From: UBA4416 sp035439445
GTDB lineage: Bacteria > Bacteroidota > Bacteroidia > B-17B0 > Aurantibacillaceae
Length of the DNA: 64,000 nucleotides
Assembly (NCBI GenBank): GCA_035439445.1
Contig: DAORKG010000009.1
Span: 1 to 64,000 of the forward strand
Direction: 5' to 3'
In this document: in pieces, positions 1-9,116 of the stretch
Numbering within the stretch: the first letter of the stretch is position 1
How the letters are laid out: the number at the start of each line of letters is the position of its first letter
Position numbers and translations under genes: made by a program
The notes under the pieces: generated by a model
Told to the model about the DNA's origin: nothing
What the model saw: the letters and a program-made list of their open reading frames with translations, nothing else
The model's database searches: none

Positions 1-240
1 TTAGGCTATATAACGCTAATGTTAATAATAATGACAGTATGTTAAAAAATAAAAGCGTTTAGGTTTTATGCACAATAAAAACAGCATGATTGTTAAAAAC
101 TGCCCCACATTGCTATCATTTATAGCAAAGCTTAGTAATGCATTTTAATATATTTGCAGATTAAAATTAATTATAAAATGTTTAGTAAGAGCAGTTTTTG
201 CACTTGTTGAACTTTTTAACTTTCAAAATAGAGATAAAAA
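1..240. other. Intergenic region upstream of ychF
   Basis: AT-rich stretch with no reading frame I can support. It holds one exact TAnnTTTG box (TATATTTG, 149-156) and one near match closer to the gene (TAACTTTC, 217-224, with TTG at 198-200 upstream). Either could be the ychF promoter; the second gives a shorter leader. The gene to the left lies outside the window. Confidence 0.4.
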
Positions 241-1341
241 ATGGCTTTAAAATGTGGAATTGTTGGGTTGCCAAATGTTGGAAAATCGACCTTGTTTAAT
301 TGTTTAAGTAATGCAAAAGCACAAGCGGCGAATTTTCCGTTTTGTACTATCGAACCAAATGTTGGGGTTATTACCGTTCCGGATGAACGTTTAAATAAAT
401 TAGCAGAATTAGTAAAACCTCAGGCTATACAACCTACAACTGTTGAGATTGTAGATATTGCCGGTTTAGTAAAAGGAGCAAGTAAAGGCGAAGGTCTGGG
501 GAATAAGTTCTTAGCAAACATCCGTGAGTGTAATGCGATATTACACGTATTACGTTGTTTTGATAATGATAATGTGATTCACGTTGACGGGAATGTAAAT
601 CCGGTTCGTGATAAAGAAATTATTGATACTGAATTACAGTTAAAAGACTTAGAAGCAGTTGAAGCAAAATTGAAAAAGTTTGAAAAGCAAGCTAAAACAG
701 GAAATGATAAAGATGCTGTGAAGACTTATGCTGCTTGTTTAAAATTAAAAGAAACATTAGAGAGCGGTAAATCTGCCAGAGCCTGCGCTATAGATGAAAG
801 CGAATTGCCATTTATTCAAGATTTACATTTGCTAACTATTAAGCCGGTAATGTATGTGTGTAATGTAGATGAGGCTTCTGCAAAAACAGGTAACAAACAT
901 GTGGATGCAGTGAGAGAAGCTGTTAAAGGAGAAAATGCTGAGATATTGGTTATTACCGCACAAATGGAAAGTGAAATTTCTGCTCTAGAAACATATGAAG
1001 AAAAACAAATGTTTTTACAAGAAATGGGATTAGATGAACCGGGTGTAAACAAATTGATTAAACAAGCTTATAGCTTATTAAAACTTCAAACTTATTTTAC
1101 CGCTGGTGTGAAAGAAGTTAGAGCCTGGACCATTGAAAAAGGAATGACTGCGCCTCAAGCAGCTGGTGTTATTCATACAGATTTTGAAAAAGGCTTTATT
1201 CGTGCCGAGGTTATTGCTTATAACGATTATGTAACATATGGTTCAGAGAATGCTTGCAAAGAAGTTGGTAAATTAAGAGTAGAGGGTAAGGAATATGTAG
1301 TGGCAGATGGAGATGTTATGCACTTTAGATTTAATGTGTAA
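241..1341 (+). CDS. ychF: Redox-regulated ATPase YchF (Obg-family GTPase fold)
   Basis: This is a near-universal cytosolic P-loop NTPase related to Obg that prefers ATP and binds ribosomes. The sequence shows a P-loop GLPNVGKST at residues 9-17 and the Walker B/G3 motif DIAG at 72-75. NVDE at 208-211 replaces the NKxD guanine-specificity motif, as expected for YchF/OLA1. The central part (about 130-180) is the helical insertion, and the last 85 residues match the TGS domain. The length of 366 aa is normal for the family (about 363). The ATG start gives the conserved N-terminus directly before the G1 motif. The gene stands alone, followed by a palindromic intergenic repeat. Identification is firm; the physiological role in this organism is not known from sequence. 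Confidence 0.96.
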   Translation: MALKCGIVGLPNVGKSTLFNCLSNAKAQAANFPFCTIEPNVGVITVPDERLNKLAELVKPQAIQPTTVEIVDIAGLVKGASKGEGLGNKFLANIRECNAILHVLRCFDNDNVIHVDGNVNPVRDKEIIDTELQLKDLEAVEAKLKKFEKQAKTGNDKDAVKTYAACLKLKETLESGKSARACAIDESELPFIQDLHLLTIKPVMYVCNVDEASAKTGNKHVDAVREAVKGENAEILVITAQMESEISALETYEEKQMFLQEMGLDEPGVNKLIKQAYSLLKLQTYFTAGVKEVRAWTIEKGMTAPQAAGVIHTDFEKGFIRAEVIAYNDYVTYGSENACKEVGKLRVEGKEYVVADGDVMHFRFNV

Positions 1342-1350
1342 TAAAAATCT

Positions 1351-1417
1351 TGTCAGTTCGAGCGAAGTCGAGAACAAAAGATTTTCAGAACGCTTCTCGA
1401 CTACGCTCGAAGTGACA
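1351..1417. repeat. Intergenic palindromic repeat R1 (GTCAGTTCGAG family)
   Basis: Imperfect inverted repeat. The left arm begins GTCAGTTCGAGCGAAGTCGA and the right arm ends CTTCTCGACTACGCTCGAAGTGACA, split by about 25 nt. The same arms recur at 7651, 14738, 15519, 19061 and, as a half copy, at 32400. It resembles a REP-type element and sits between ychF and the next gene, where it would form a strong RNA hairpin. Confidence 0.85.
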
Positions 1418-1439
1418 AAAATTAAAAAAAAGATAAACC

Positions 1440-2216
1440 ATGAACAATCACGAAATCGATTACAAATTATTTGGCGAGGAGATGCAATGTGTGGAGATTG
1501 AATTAGATCCACAAGAATCAGTTATTGCTGAACCCGGAAGTTTTATGATGATGACCGACGGAATTCAAATGGAAACATTATTTGGAGATGGAAATCATAA
1601 AGGTTTTATGAATAAATTATTTACCGCAGGTAAACGTTTACTAACGGGTGAGAATTTATTCATGACGGTTTATACCAACACAGGTCAAGGTAAAAAACAA
1701 GTGACATTTGCTGCTCCTTATGCCGGAAAAATTATCCCTATGGACTTGGATAGATTAGGAAATAAAGTCATTTGCCAAAAAGATTCTTTTTTATGTGCAG
1801 CCAAAGGTGTTTCTGTTGGTATTGAGTTTCAAAAGAAATTGGGAACAGGACTATTTGGAGGAGAAGGATTTATTATGCAAAAATTAGAAGGTGATGGATT
1901 TGCCTTTGTGCATAGTGGAGGACATGTAGTTGAAAAACATTTACAACCGGGAGAGATATTAAAAGTGGATACAGGTTGTATTGTGGCATTTACAGCAGAT
2001 GTTAATTACGATATTCAATTTGTGGGTGGTGTTAAAAATACTTTGTTTGGTGGAGAAGGAGTGTTTTACGCAGTGCTTCGCGGACCTGGTAAAGTATGGA
2101 TTCAAACTCTACCTATTAGTAGATTAGCAGGAAGAATTTTATCTTATGGTTCAAGTGGTAGAAAAGAAGAAGGTAGTATTTTAGGAGGATTAGGCAATTT
2201 ATTAGACGGAGATTAA
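1440..2216 (+). CDS. AIM24/TIGR00266-family protein
   Basis: A 258-aa soluble beta-rich protein of the AIM24 (TIGR00266) family, widespread in bacteria and related to the yeast mitochondrial protein Aim24. Its biochemical function is unknown. Recognisable features are the early VEIELDPQESVIAEPGS-type segment (residues 18-34), repeated Gly-rich turns such as LFGGEGF and LFGGEGVF, and a C-terminal Gly-rich tail typical of the family (ILGGLGNLL). No signal peptide or membrane segment is visible. It starts at an ATG 23 nt after repeat R1 and ends 79 nt before parE; nothing links it functionally to either neighbour. Confidence 0.85.
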   Translation: MNNHEIDYKLFGEEMQCVEIELDPQESVIAEPGSFMMMTDGIQMETLFGDGNHKGFMNKLFTAGKRLLTGENLFMTVYTNTGQGKKQVTFAAPYAGKIIPMDLDRLGNKVICQKDSFLCAAKGVSVGIEFQKKLGTGLFGGEGFIMQKLEGDGFAFVHSGGHVVEKHLQPGEILKVDTGCIVAFTADVNYDIQFVGGVKNTLFGGEGVFYAVLRGPGKVWIQTLPISRLAGRILSYGSSGRKEEGSILGGLGNLLDGD

Positions 2217-2295
2217 TTGGGTTTGATGTTTAACGTTTGATGTTTCTAGTCTCAGAAATGTAAACAACAAGAAACCAGAAACAAGAAATAAAATT

Positions 2296-4158
2296 ATGGC
2301 AAAACAAATAGCAAGTTATAACGAAGACAGTATTAAATCCCTTGATTGGAAAGAGCATATCCGTATGCGTCCCGGGATGTACATTGGTAAGCTAGGAGAT
2401 GGTTCTGCTTTCGATGACGGTATTTACGTTTTGATTAAAGAGGTGATGGATAACTCTATTGACGAGTTTATGATGGGAGCGGGTAAACGTATTGATGTAA
2501 CTGTGAAAGAGGGCGTGGTATCTATTCGAGATTATGGTCGAGGTATTCCATTAGGCAAGTTAGTAGAAGTTGTTTCTAAAATTAACACCGGAGGTAAGTA
2601 TGATAGCGATGCTTTCAAAAAATCAATTGGATTAAATGGAGTTGGTACAAAAGCAGTAAATGCATTAGCTATTCATTTTAAGGTTACGGCCTTTCGTGAT
2701 GGACAATGTAAAACAGCAGAGTTCTCTTGTGGTAATTTAGTTAAAGAGTCTCGATTAACGGCTACTACAGAAGCTAATGGAACGTATGTAGAGTTCAGAC
2801 CGGATGATACTATCTTTAAGAAATATCATTTTGTTCATGAGTACATTGATAGAATGTTGTGGAATTACGCCTTTTTAAATACAGGTTTAACATTAACATT
2901 CAATGGTCAGGAATATAAATCAGATAATGGCTTAAAAGACTTATTAGAAAAAAATATTACCGGCGAAATTTTATATCCAATTGTTCATTTACGTGGCGAG
3001 GATATTGAAATAGCAATGACACATAGTAATGAACATTTTTCAGAAGAATATTATTCTTATGTAAATGGTCAGTATACAACACAAGGTGGTACACATCAAG
3101 CAGCGTTCCGTGAAGCAGTTGTAAAAACAATTCGCGAATTCTTTAAAAAAGATTTTGATCCGACAGATGTTCGTAAGTCAATCGTAGCTGCTGTTTCGGT
3201 TAAGGTTCAAGAACCTGTATTTGAATCGCAAACCAAAACAAAATTAGGTTCTCAGGAAATTGCTCCAGGCGGACAATCTATGCGTTCGTTTGTTGGTGAT
3301 TTTATCAAACAACAATTAGATAACTACTTGCATAAAAACCCTGAAACGGCTCGTGCTATTGAAGCTAAGATTTTAGCAAATGAGCGTGAACGTAAAGAGT
3401 TATCGGGGATTCAAAAGTTAGCACGTGAGAGAGCAAAAAAATCGTCATTGCATAATCGTAAATTACGTGATTGCCGTGTGCATTTGGATGACTCTAAAAA
3501 TCCTCGCGCGCACGAAACAACAATCTTTATATGTGAGGGAGACTCTGCAAGTGGTTCTATTACAAAAACTCGTGATGTAAATACGCAAGCTGTATTTAGT
3601 TTAAAAGGTAAGCCTTTAAATTGTTTTGGCTTAGGGAAAAAAGTTGTTTACGAAAATGAGGAGTTTAACTTATTACAAGCAGCTTTAAATATTGAGGATA
3701 GTTTAGAAGATTTACGTTACAACAATGTAGTAATTGCAACCGATGCAGATGTAGATGGAATGCACATTCGTTTGTTGCTATTGACATTCTTCTTGCAGTT
3801 TTTTCCAGATTTAGTTAAGAATGGTCATGTATACATTTTACAAACACCATTGTTCCGTGTGCGTAACAAAAAAGAAACTATTTATTGTTATAGCGACGAA
3901 GAGCGTAAAGCTGCTATTGCTAAGTTAGGTCCAAAACCGGAAATCACTCGATTTAAAGGTTTAGGTGAAATCTCTCCAGATGAGTTTAAACTATTTATTG
4001 GTAAAGACATCCGTTTAGAACCAGTATTATTAGATCAACAAGCTTCTATACAACAATTATTAAATTACTATATGGGTAAGAATACTCAGGATAGACAAGA
4101 GTTTATCATTGAGAACCTAGTGATTGAAAAAGATTTAGAAGAGGAGCTGGTGAAGTAG
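2296..4158 (+). CDS. parE: DNA topoisomerase IV subunit B (ParE)
   Basis: ATPase subunit of the type IIA topoisomerase that decatenates daughter chromosomes. GHKL ATP-binding motifs are present: EVMDN at 49-53, DYGRGIP at 79-85 and GLNGVGTKA at 112-120. The Toprim domain has EGDSASG at 414-420 and DADVDG at 483-488, with the expected acidic metal ligands. The length of 620 aa fits bacterial ParE without the GyrB-specific insertion. The topoisomerase IV A subunit is encoded 863 nt downstream, separated only by a lipoprotein gene in the same orientation, so the three are probably co-transcribed. It could be labelled GyrB by a naive search, but pairing with the A-subunit gene and the domain length favour topo IV. 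Confidence 0.93.
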   Translation: MAKQIASYNEDSIKSLDWKEHIRMRPGMYIGKLGDGSAFDDGIYVLIKEVMDNSIDEFMMGAGKRIDVTVKEGVVSIRDYGRGIPLGKLVEVVSKINTGGKYDSDAFKKSIGLNGVGTKAVNALAIHFKVTAFRDGQCKTAEFSCGNLVKESRLTATTEANGTYVEFRPDDTIFKKYHFVHEYIDRMLWNYAFLNTGLTLTFNGQEYKSDNGLKDLLEKNITGEILYPIVHLRGEDIEIAMTHSNEHFSEEYYSYVNGQYTTQGGTHQAAFREAVVKTIREFFKKDFDPTDVRKSIVAAVSVKVQEPVFESQTKTKLGSQEIAPGGQSMRSFVGDFIKQQLDNYLHKNPETARAIEAKILANERERKELSGIQKLARERAKKSSLHNRKLRDCRVHLDDSKNPRAHETTIFICEGDSASGSITKTRDVNTQAVFSLKGKPLNCFGLGKKVVYENEEFNLLQAALNIEDSLEDLRYNNVVIATDADVDGMHIRLLLLTFFLQFFPDLVKNGHVYILQTPLFRVRNKKETIYCYSDEERKAAIAKLGPKPEITRFKGLGEISPDEFKLFIGKDIRLEPVLLDQQASIQQLLNYYMGKNTQDRQEFIIENLVIEKDLEEELVK

Positions 4159-4188
4159 ATATTAGAAAGTTGTGAAGGTTTAGAAAGA

Positions 4189-5004
4189 TTGAAAATTAAA
4201 TTAATTAAATATTTTATTTTGACAATTTTATTTAGTTCGTGTGTATTGCATAAAGCTTATGTTCCTGCTGGATATGAGCCTGTTGTTGTCTCTGAGAAGA
4301 ACGATAAGCAATTTGCATTAACATTAAGACCACTTGATTATTTAAATTTAGACTATACTCATGCAATCACTAACCATATTGCACTTAGAGGAACAATAGG
4401 AGGGACTTATCAATTATACAATGGAATGGCTAGTTTAATTTATTTCAATAAAATTAAAAATTACAATTACTTCATTGCACCTCTTTATAGTTATCAAAAT
4501 AATCAAATCCAACGTTCAAATGCTGGACTTTCAGGCATGTTTTTTCAAGAAACTGCATGTAATTACAATTGTGTTTATAACAGTGCAGGTTTAGCATTTG
4601 GTTTTAGTATTAGAAAACAAAGAATCCAACACCATATTACAATTAAAGAACAATATAATTTTGTTGATAGGTATAATTTTGCTTATGAGTCAGATAATGG
4701 TTCTGGAAAAAGTTCAGGTTACATTAAATTTGATGATGAGAATTTGAAAAAAGTTATTCCGCCTTTTTTTTCAATGGAACCATCTTATGCAATACTGTTT
4801 AAAGCAGGTAGAAGCAAATTTTTGAAATTGCAGGCTACTATCAATATTTGTGAAAAAACGTTTACACATAATTATTCTTTTGATGATGGAGGATATGTAA
4901 GTAAAAATGTGGATGCCGTTAAACAACATCCTAGATCTTGGCCAATAAATCTATCTGTCGGATTTATTTTTTCGTCAAAAAAAGAAACAAAAATGACAGA
5001 GTAA
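4189..5004 (+). CDS. Predicted outer-membrane lipoprotein in the topo IV operon
   Basis: A 271-aa protein of unknown function that begins at a TTG codon; no ATG gives a complete signal peptide. Residues 1-18 form a Lys-rich, hydrophobic leader ending in a lipobox (LFSSC, Cys at about 18), so it is predicted to be lipid-anchored. The rest is rich in aromatic residues and alternating polar/hydrophobic stretches, ending SVGFIFSSKK, which suggests beta-strands possibly in or near the outer membrane. It lies 30 nt after parE and 16 nt before parC on the same strand, which strongly implies co-transcription. I do not recognise the family. Base composition is more AT-rich by eye than the flanking topoisomerase genes, consistent with a later insertion into the operon. 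Confidence 0.75.
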   Translation: MKIKLIKYFILTILFSSCVLHKAYVPAGYEPVVVSEKNDKQFALTLRPLDYLNLDYTHAITNHIALRGTIGGTYQLYNGMASLIYFNKIKNYNYFIAPLYSYQNNQIQRSNAGLSGMFFQETACNYNCVYNSAGLAFGFSIRKQRIQHHITIKEQYNFVDRYNFAYESDNGSGKSSGYIKFDDENLKKVIPPFFSMEPSYAILFKAGRSKFLKLQATINICEKTFTHNYSFDDGGYVSKNVDAVKQHPRSWPINLSVGFIFSSKKETKMTE

Positions 5005-5020
5005 TAATTTTAAAATAGAA

Positions 5021-7639
5021 ATGGAAGAAAATACAAATAACGAACACGGTGAAGTAAGCAATATTAAGCATGTCTCTGGCATGTTTAAAAACTGGTTTAT
5101 TGATTACGCCAGTTATGTAATTTTAGAACGTGCAGTTCCGGCAATGGAAGACGGTTTAAAACCGGTTCAACGCCGTATTCTGCATAGTATGTGGGAGCTT
5201 GAAGATGGCCGTTACAATAAAGTGGCAAACTTAATTGGTAACACCATGAAATATCACCCACACGGTGACGCTAGTATTGGTGATGCTTTGGTAACAATGG
5301 GGCAAAAAGATTTATTAATCGATTGCCAAGGTAACTGGGGGAACATTTTAACAGGTGATAGTGCTGCGGCTCCTCGTTATATAGAGGCACGTTTGTCAAA
5401 ATTTGGACAAGAAGTTTTATTTAATCCCAAAACCACAAACTGGGGTTTAAGTTATGATGGTCGTAATAAAGAACCATTAACTCTACCTGTTAAGTTTCCT
5501 TTGGTACTAGCTCACGGTGTTGAAGGTATTGCTGTTGGTTTAGCTACTAAAATATTACCACATAACTTTAATGAGTTAATTGATGCGTCAATACAATGTT
5601 TAAAGGGTAAAAAGCCATCTATTTATCCTGATTTTGTTACAGGAGGAATAGCTGATTTTAGTGATTATAAGGATGGTTTGCGAGGAGGTAAAATTAAAGT
5701 GCGTGCTCGTATTAAGGAACTAAATTCTAAAACATTAGTTATTACTGAAATTCCTTTTAGCACAACAACAGGTTCCTTAATTGACTCTATTATTGCTGCA
5801 AATGACAAAGGGAAAATTAAGATTAAAAAAGTTGAAGACAATACTGCAGAAAATGTTGAGATATTAATTCATTTACAGCCAGGTATTTCTACTGATAAAA
5901 CAATAGATGCTTTATATGCTTTTACTAATTGCGAAATAAGTATTTCTCCTAATGCTTGTATCATTGAAAACGAGAAGCCACGTTTTGTTGGTGTAAGTGA
6001 AATTTTAAAAATTTCAACTCAGCAAACATTAGAATTATTGCGTCGTGAGTTAGAAATTGAAAAACATGAGTTAGAAGAAAAATGGCATTTCTCTTCATTA
6101 GAGAAAATATTTATTAAGCAAGAAATGTACATTGAATTCAAAAAGTATTCTAATAAAGAAACTTTATATGAATATTTATATGAATGCTTTAAACCATATA
6201 AGAAAAAATTAATTCGTGAGATTACAGATGAAGACCTGCATCGTTTAACTCAAATTCCAATGATTCGTATTACTCGCTTTGACACTATTAAAGCGGAGGA
6301 ACACATGAAAGAGTTAGAGGAGAAAATTGAAGCGGTAAAACATCATTTAGCTAACTTAATTGATTACGCCGTTGAGTATTTCAAAAACTTAAAGAAAAAA
6401 TACGGAGCAGGAAGAGAGCGTAAAACAGAAACGAAAGAGCTAGAAACGATTAATGCAACTCAAGTAATTATTGCTAGTGAGAAATTGTATGTGAATCGTG
6501 CTGAAGGTTTTGCCGGTAAGAGCTTGAAAAAAGATGAATTTGTTTGCGATTGTTCCGACTTAGATGAGATCATAGCCTTTACTAAAGAAGGTAAAATGAA
6601 AGTATTTAAAGTTGCCGATAAAGTGTTTATTGGTAAGGATATTATTTACATTGCGATATTCAAGAAAAATGATGAGCGCACCACGTATAACATGATTTAT
6701 ACGGATGGACCAAAAGGTATCACATTTATCAAACGCTTTAACGTAACTGGCGTAACTCGTGATAAAGAGTATGATTTGACTAAAGGTACCCCAAACTCTA
6801 ATGTACATTGGTTTACTATCAATCCAAACGGTGAAGCAGAGAAAGTTCAAGTAATTTTAAAACCGGTTGCCGGTCTACGAAAATTTGAATTGGACGTTGA
6901 TTTTGCTGACATTCCTGTAAAGGGTAGAGCATCAACAGGTAATATTGTTACGAAGTATGCTGTTAAAAAAGTATTATTAAAAACAAAAGGTACTTCTACA
7001 TTAGCTGCAGAAGATTATTGGTTCAATGATTCTTTCCATCGCTTAAATAAAGAAGGTAAAGGAACTTACTTAGGTAAATTTGCCGGTGATGATAAAATAT
7101 TAACTGTAACTAGTAAAGGATATTATAAGCTATATACTTATGATGTATTGAATCATTTTGATGAAGATATTATTTTAATTGAAAAATATTATCCTGAATT
7201 AGTGTTATCATGTATTTATTATGACGGAGAAAGTAAATCGTATATCACTAAACGTTTTATTCCTGAAAATACTACTTCCAAAACCTTAATTATTACGGAG
7301 CATGAGAATTCTCGTATGGAATTAATTACTTCTCAGATATTACCAATTGTTGATATTAAATTCAATAAAGAAAAGGATAAAGTAATTCCTGATGAATCTG
7401 TTAATTTGGTTGAATTTTCTCCAATGGTAAATATGAAGGCTAAGGGTAAAAAATTAACTTCATATAAAGTAAAAGAAATTAATTTAAGGCAATCTGAAGA
7501 AATTGAGATGGATAGTGAAGAAGATGAAAATATAGGATTTAATGGATTGTCACCAATGGAGCTTCATAGAAGAGCCATGGAAAAATTAGATCCAAGTAAT
7601 TTTAAAGGGAAGGACGGACAAATAAATTTTGATTTTTAA
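5021..7639 (+). CDS. parC: DNA topoisomerase IV subunit A (ParC)
   Basis: DNA cleavage/rejoining subunit of topoisomerase IV. The breakage-reunion domain starts near residue 25. The catalytic tyrosine is Tyr120 in PRYIEARL, and the quinolone-resistance region around HPHGDASIGDAL (79-90) is intact. A long coiled arm (about 330-470) precedes the C-terminal beta-pinwheel. That region lacks an obvious GyrA box, which supports ParC rather than GyrA. The length of 872 aa is typical of Bacteroidota ParC. It pairs with parE upstream. The gene is followed immediately by a long palindromic repeat at 7651 that may act as a transcript end. Confidence 0.93.
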   Translation: MEENTNNEHGEVSNIKHVSGMFKNWFIDYASYVILERAVPAMEDGLKPVQRRILHSMWELEDGRYNKVANLIGNTMKYHPHGDASIGDALVTMGQKDLLIDCQGNWGNILTGDSAAAPRYIEARLSKFGQEVLFNPKTTNWGLSYDGRNKEPLTLPVKFPLVLAHGVEGIAVGLATKILPHNFNELIDASIQCLKGKKPSIYPDFVTGGIADFSDYKDGLRGGKIKVRARIKELNSKTLVITEIPFSTTTGSLIDSIIAANDKGKIKIKKVEDNTAENVEILIHLQPGISTDKTIDALYAFTNCEISISPNACIIENEKPRFVGVSEILKISTQQTLELLRRELEIEKHELEEKWHFSSLEKIFIKQEMYIEFKKYSNKETLYEYLYECFKPYKKKLIREITDEDLHRLTQIPMIRITRFDTIKAEEHMKELEEKIEAVKHHLANLIDYAVEYFKNLKKKYGAGRERKTETKELETINATQVIIASEKLYVNRAEGFAGKSLKKDEFVCDCSDLDEIIAFTKEGKMKVFKVADKVFIGKDIIYIAIFKKNDERTTYNMIYTDGPKGITFIKRFNVTGVTRDKEYDLTKGTPNSNVHWFTINPNGEAEKVQVILKPVAGLRKFELDVDFADIPVKGRASTGNIVTKYAVKKVLLKTKGTSTLAAEDYWFNDSFHRLNKEGKGTYLGKFAGDDKILTVTSKGYYKLYTYDVLNHFDEDIILIEKYYPELVLSCIYYDGESKSYITKRFIPENTTSKTLIITEHENSRMELITSQILPIVDIKFNKEKDKVIPDESVNLVEFSPMVNMKAKGKKLTSYKVKEINLRQSEEIEMDSEEDENIGFNGLSPMELHRRAMEKLDPSNFKGKDGQINFDF

Positions 7640-7650
7640 TAATATTAGCT

Positions 7651-7762
7651 GTCAGTTCGAGTGATTTTTCGTCTTGCACTTACGAAAAATCGTATCGAGA
7701 ACCTTATAAAGACTTCTCGATACACATTTGCATAGAACAAGCAAATGTTACTCGAAGTGACA
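7651..7762. repeat. Composite palindromic repeat R2
   Basis: Left arm GTCAGTTCGAGTG and right arm ACTCGAAGTGACA match the R1 family. Each arm contains a nested hairpin: ATTTTTCGT/ACGAAAAAT on the left and ACATTTGC/GCAAATGT on the right. The middle retains TATCGAGAAC/CTTCTCGATA. The predicted fold is a multi-branched, cruciform-like structure. The end of the repeat contains a fortuitous ATG (7745) in frame with waaA. Confidence 0.85.
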
Positions 7763-7771
7763 TTAACGCAA

Positions 7772-9022
7772 ATGATTCTCTACAACCTTGGCATACATGC
7801 ATTTAATGGCGCTTTACATTTAGCCGCTATGTTTAAGCCTAAGGCTAAGCAATGGGTTGAGGGTAGAAAAAAATGGCGTCCACAACTTGAACAAAAAGTA
7901 AAAGCATTAAATCTTGAGGGAGCTATTTGGTTGCATGCCGCATCTTTAGGGGAATTTGAGCAGGGAAGACCAGTTATTGAAAAAATAAAGAAAGATTATC
8001 CAAATCAAAAAATTGTTTTGACGTTTTTCTCACCTTCAGGTTTCGAAATTCAAAAAAATTATCCTTTGGCAGATTTGGTGATTTATTTGCCTGTAGATAC
8101 TGCGAGTAATGCCAGAAAGTTTTTAAATATTTTAAAACCAAAGGTGGCTATTTTTGTGAAATATGAATTCTGGTTGAATTATTTATTTCAATTAAAAAAA
8201 CAAAACATACCCACCTATTTAATTTCTACTGTCATTAAGCCACATCAATCCTTTTTTAAATGGTATGGTGGTGATTTTAGAAAAGCCCTTCAAACTTACA
8301 CAACAATTTATACGCAAGACGTATACTCTTTGCGTTTATTGAAATTATTAAAGTTTGAAAGAGGTGTATTAGCAGGAGATACACGCTTTGATAGAGTGTT
8401 GCAAATTTGTTCTTCTCCGAAAAAATTAAATGAAATAGAACAATTTGCTAAAGATTCGTTTGTTGTAGTAGCAGGAAGTTCTTGGCAAAAAGATGAAGAG
8501 TACTTAATTGAGGCGTATGTGAAATTAAAAACTACTCATCCTCAATTGAAATTGATTATTGCTCCACATGAAATTGATAAACCTAATATCGATCGTTTAA
8601 GAAATTTATTATCTAAATATCAAATTGAGTTTCATTTGTATTCCGAAAACTTAACCGAATATAAATTCCCTGTGTTAGTCATTAATGCAATCGGTTTTCT
8701 TTCGTCGGTTTATCAATACGGAACAGTAGCTCATATTGGAGGAGGTTTTAACGACGGTATACATAATATTTTAGAGCCAACAGTGTACGGTTTACCAGTA
8801 ATGTTTGGGCCAAACTATCATAAGTTTAATGAAGCCCATCAAATCATTGATTTAAAGGCTGGATTTGTAGTTAATGATACCGATGAGTTGACAGCTCAAT
8901 TAAAACTATTAATTGAAGATAAAAATACTTTGTCAGAAGCTTCTGTATTAGCAAAGAATTATGTGCTTAAAAACTCAGGAGCCACCAACAAAATAGTTGA
9001 TGGCTTGAAAGAGTTTTTGTAA
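7772..9022 (+). CDS. waaA: 3-deoxy-D-manno-octulosonic acid (Kdo) transferase
   Basis: A GT30-family glycosyltransferase that adds Kdo to lipid IVA at the inner membrane in LPS core synthesis. Recognisable segments are HAASLGEFEQ near the N-terminus (contains the conserved catalytic Glu of GT30), FFSPSGFE, the acceptor/donor segment IAPHEID, and the C-terminal sugar-nucleotide site GGGFNDGIHNILEP followed by GLPVMFGPNYHKF. An N-terminal hydrophobic anchor is present. I place the start at the ATG at 7772 (MILYNLGIHAF), because the upstream ATG at 7745 lies in repeat R2 and would add nine residues encoded by the repeat. The resulting 416 aa matches the family. Confidence 0.93.
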   Translation: MILYNLGIHAFNGALHLAAMFKPKAKQWVEGRKKWRPQLEQKVKALNLEGAIWLHAASLGEFEQGRPVIEKIKKDYPNQKIVLTFFSPSGFEIQKNYPLADLVIYLPVDTASNARKFLNILKPKVAIFVKYEFWLNYLFQLKKQNIPTYLISTVIKPHQSFFKWYGGDFRKALQTYTTIYTQDVYSLRLLKLLKFERGVLAGDTRFDRVLQICSSPKKLNEIEQFAKDSFVVVAGSSWQKDEEYLIEAYVKLKTTHPQLKLIIAPHEIDKPNIDRLRNLLSKYQIEFHLYSENLTEYKFPVLVINAIGFLSSVYQYGTVAHIGGGFNDGIHNILEPTVYGLPVMFGPNYHKFNEAHQIIDLKAGFVVNDTDELTAQLKLLIEDKNTLSEASVLAKNYVLKNSGATNKIVDGLKEFL

Positions 9023-9030
9023 TTTAAACC

Positions 9031-9107
9031 GTCATTGCGAGGCACGAAGCAATCTCAGATATTTTTTATAATAATGATAAGATTACTTCGCTAACGCTCG
9101 TAATGAC
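9031..9107. repeat. Palindromic repeat R7 (GTCATTGCGAGG family)
   Basis: A second repeat family: left arm GTCATTGCGAGGCACGAAGC and right arm GATTACTTCGCTAACGCTCGTAATGACG flank a 30-nt AT-rich loop. Arms of this sequence type are seen between genes in many unrelated bacteria. It lies between convergent waaA and the FGE-like gene and may serve as a bidirectional transcript end. Confidence 0.8.
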
Positions 9108-9116
9108 GTAGTATAA

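Noticed and set aside
2217..2295. TTTGATGTTTAACGTTTGATGTTT direct repeat before parE as a regulatory site
   Set aside because: It looks like simple AT-rich local duplication with no partner elsewhere in the window.
7745..7771. Upstream ATG start for waaA
   Set aside because: The added residues are encoded by repeat R2 and match no family N-terminus.
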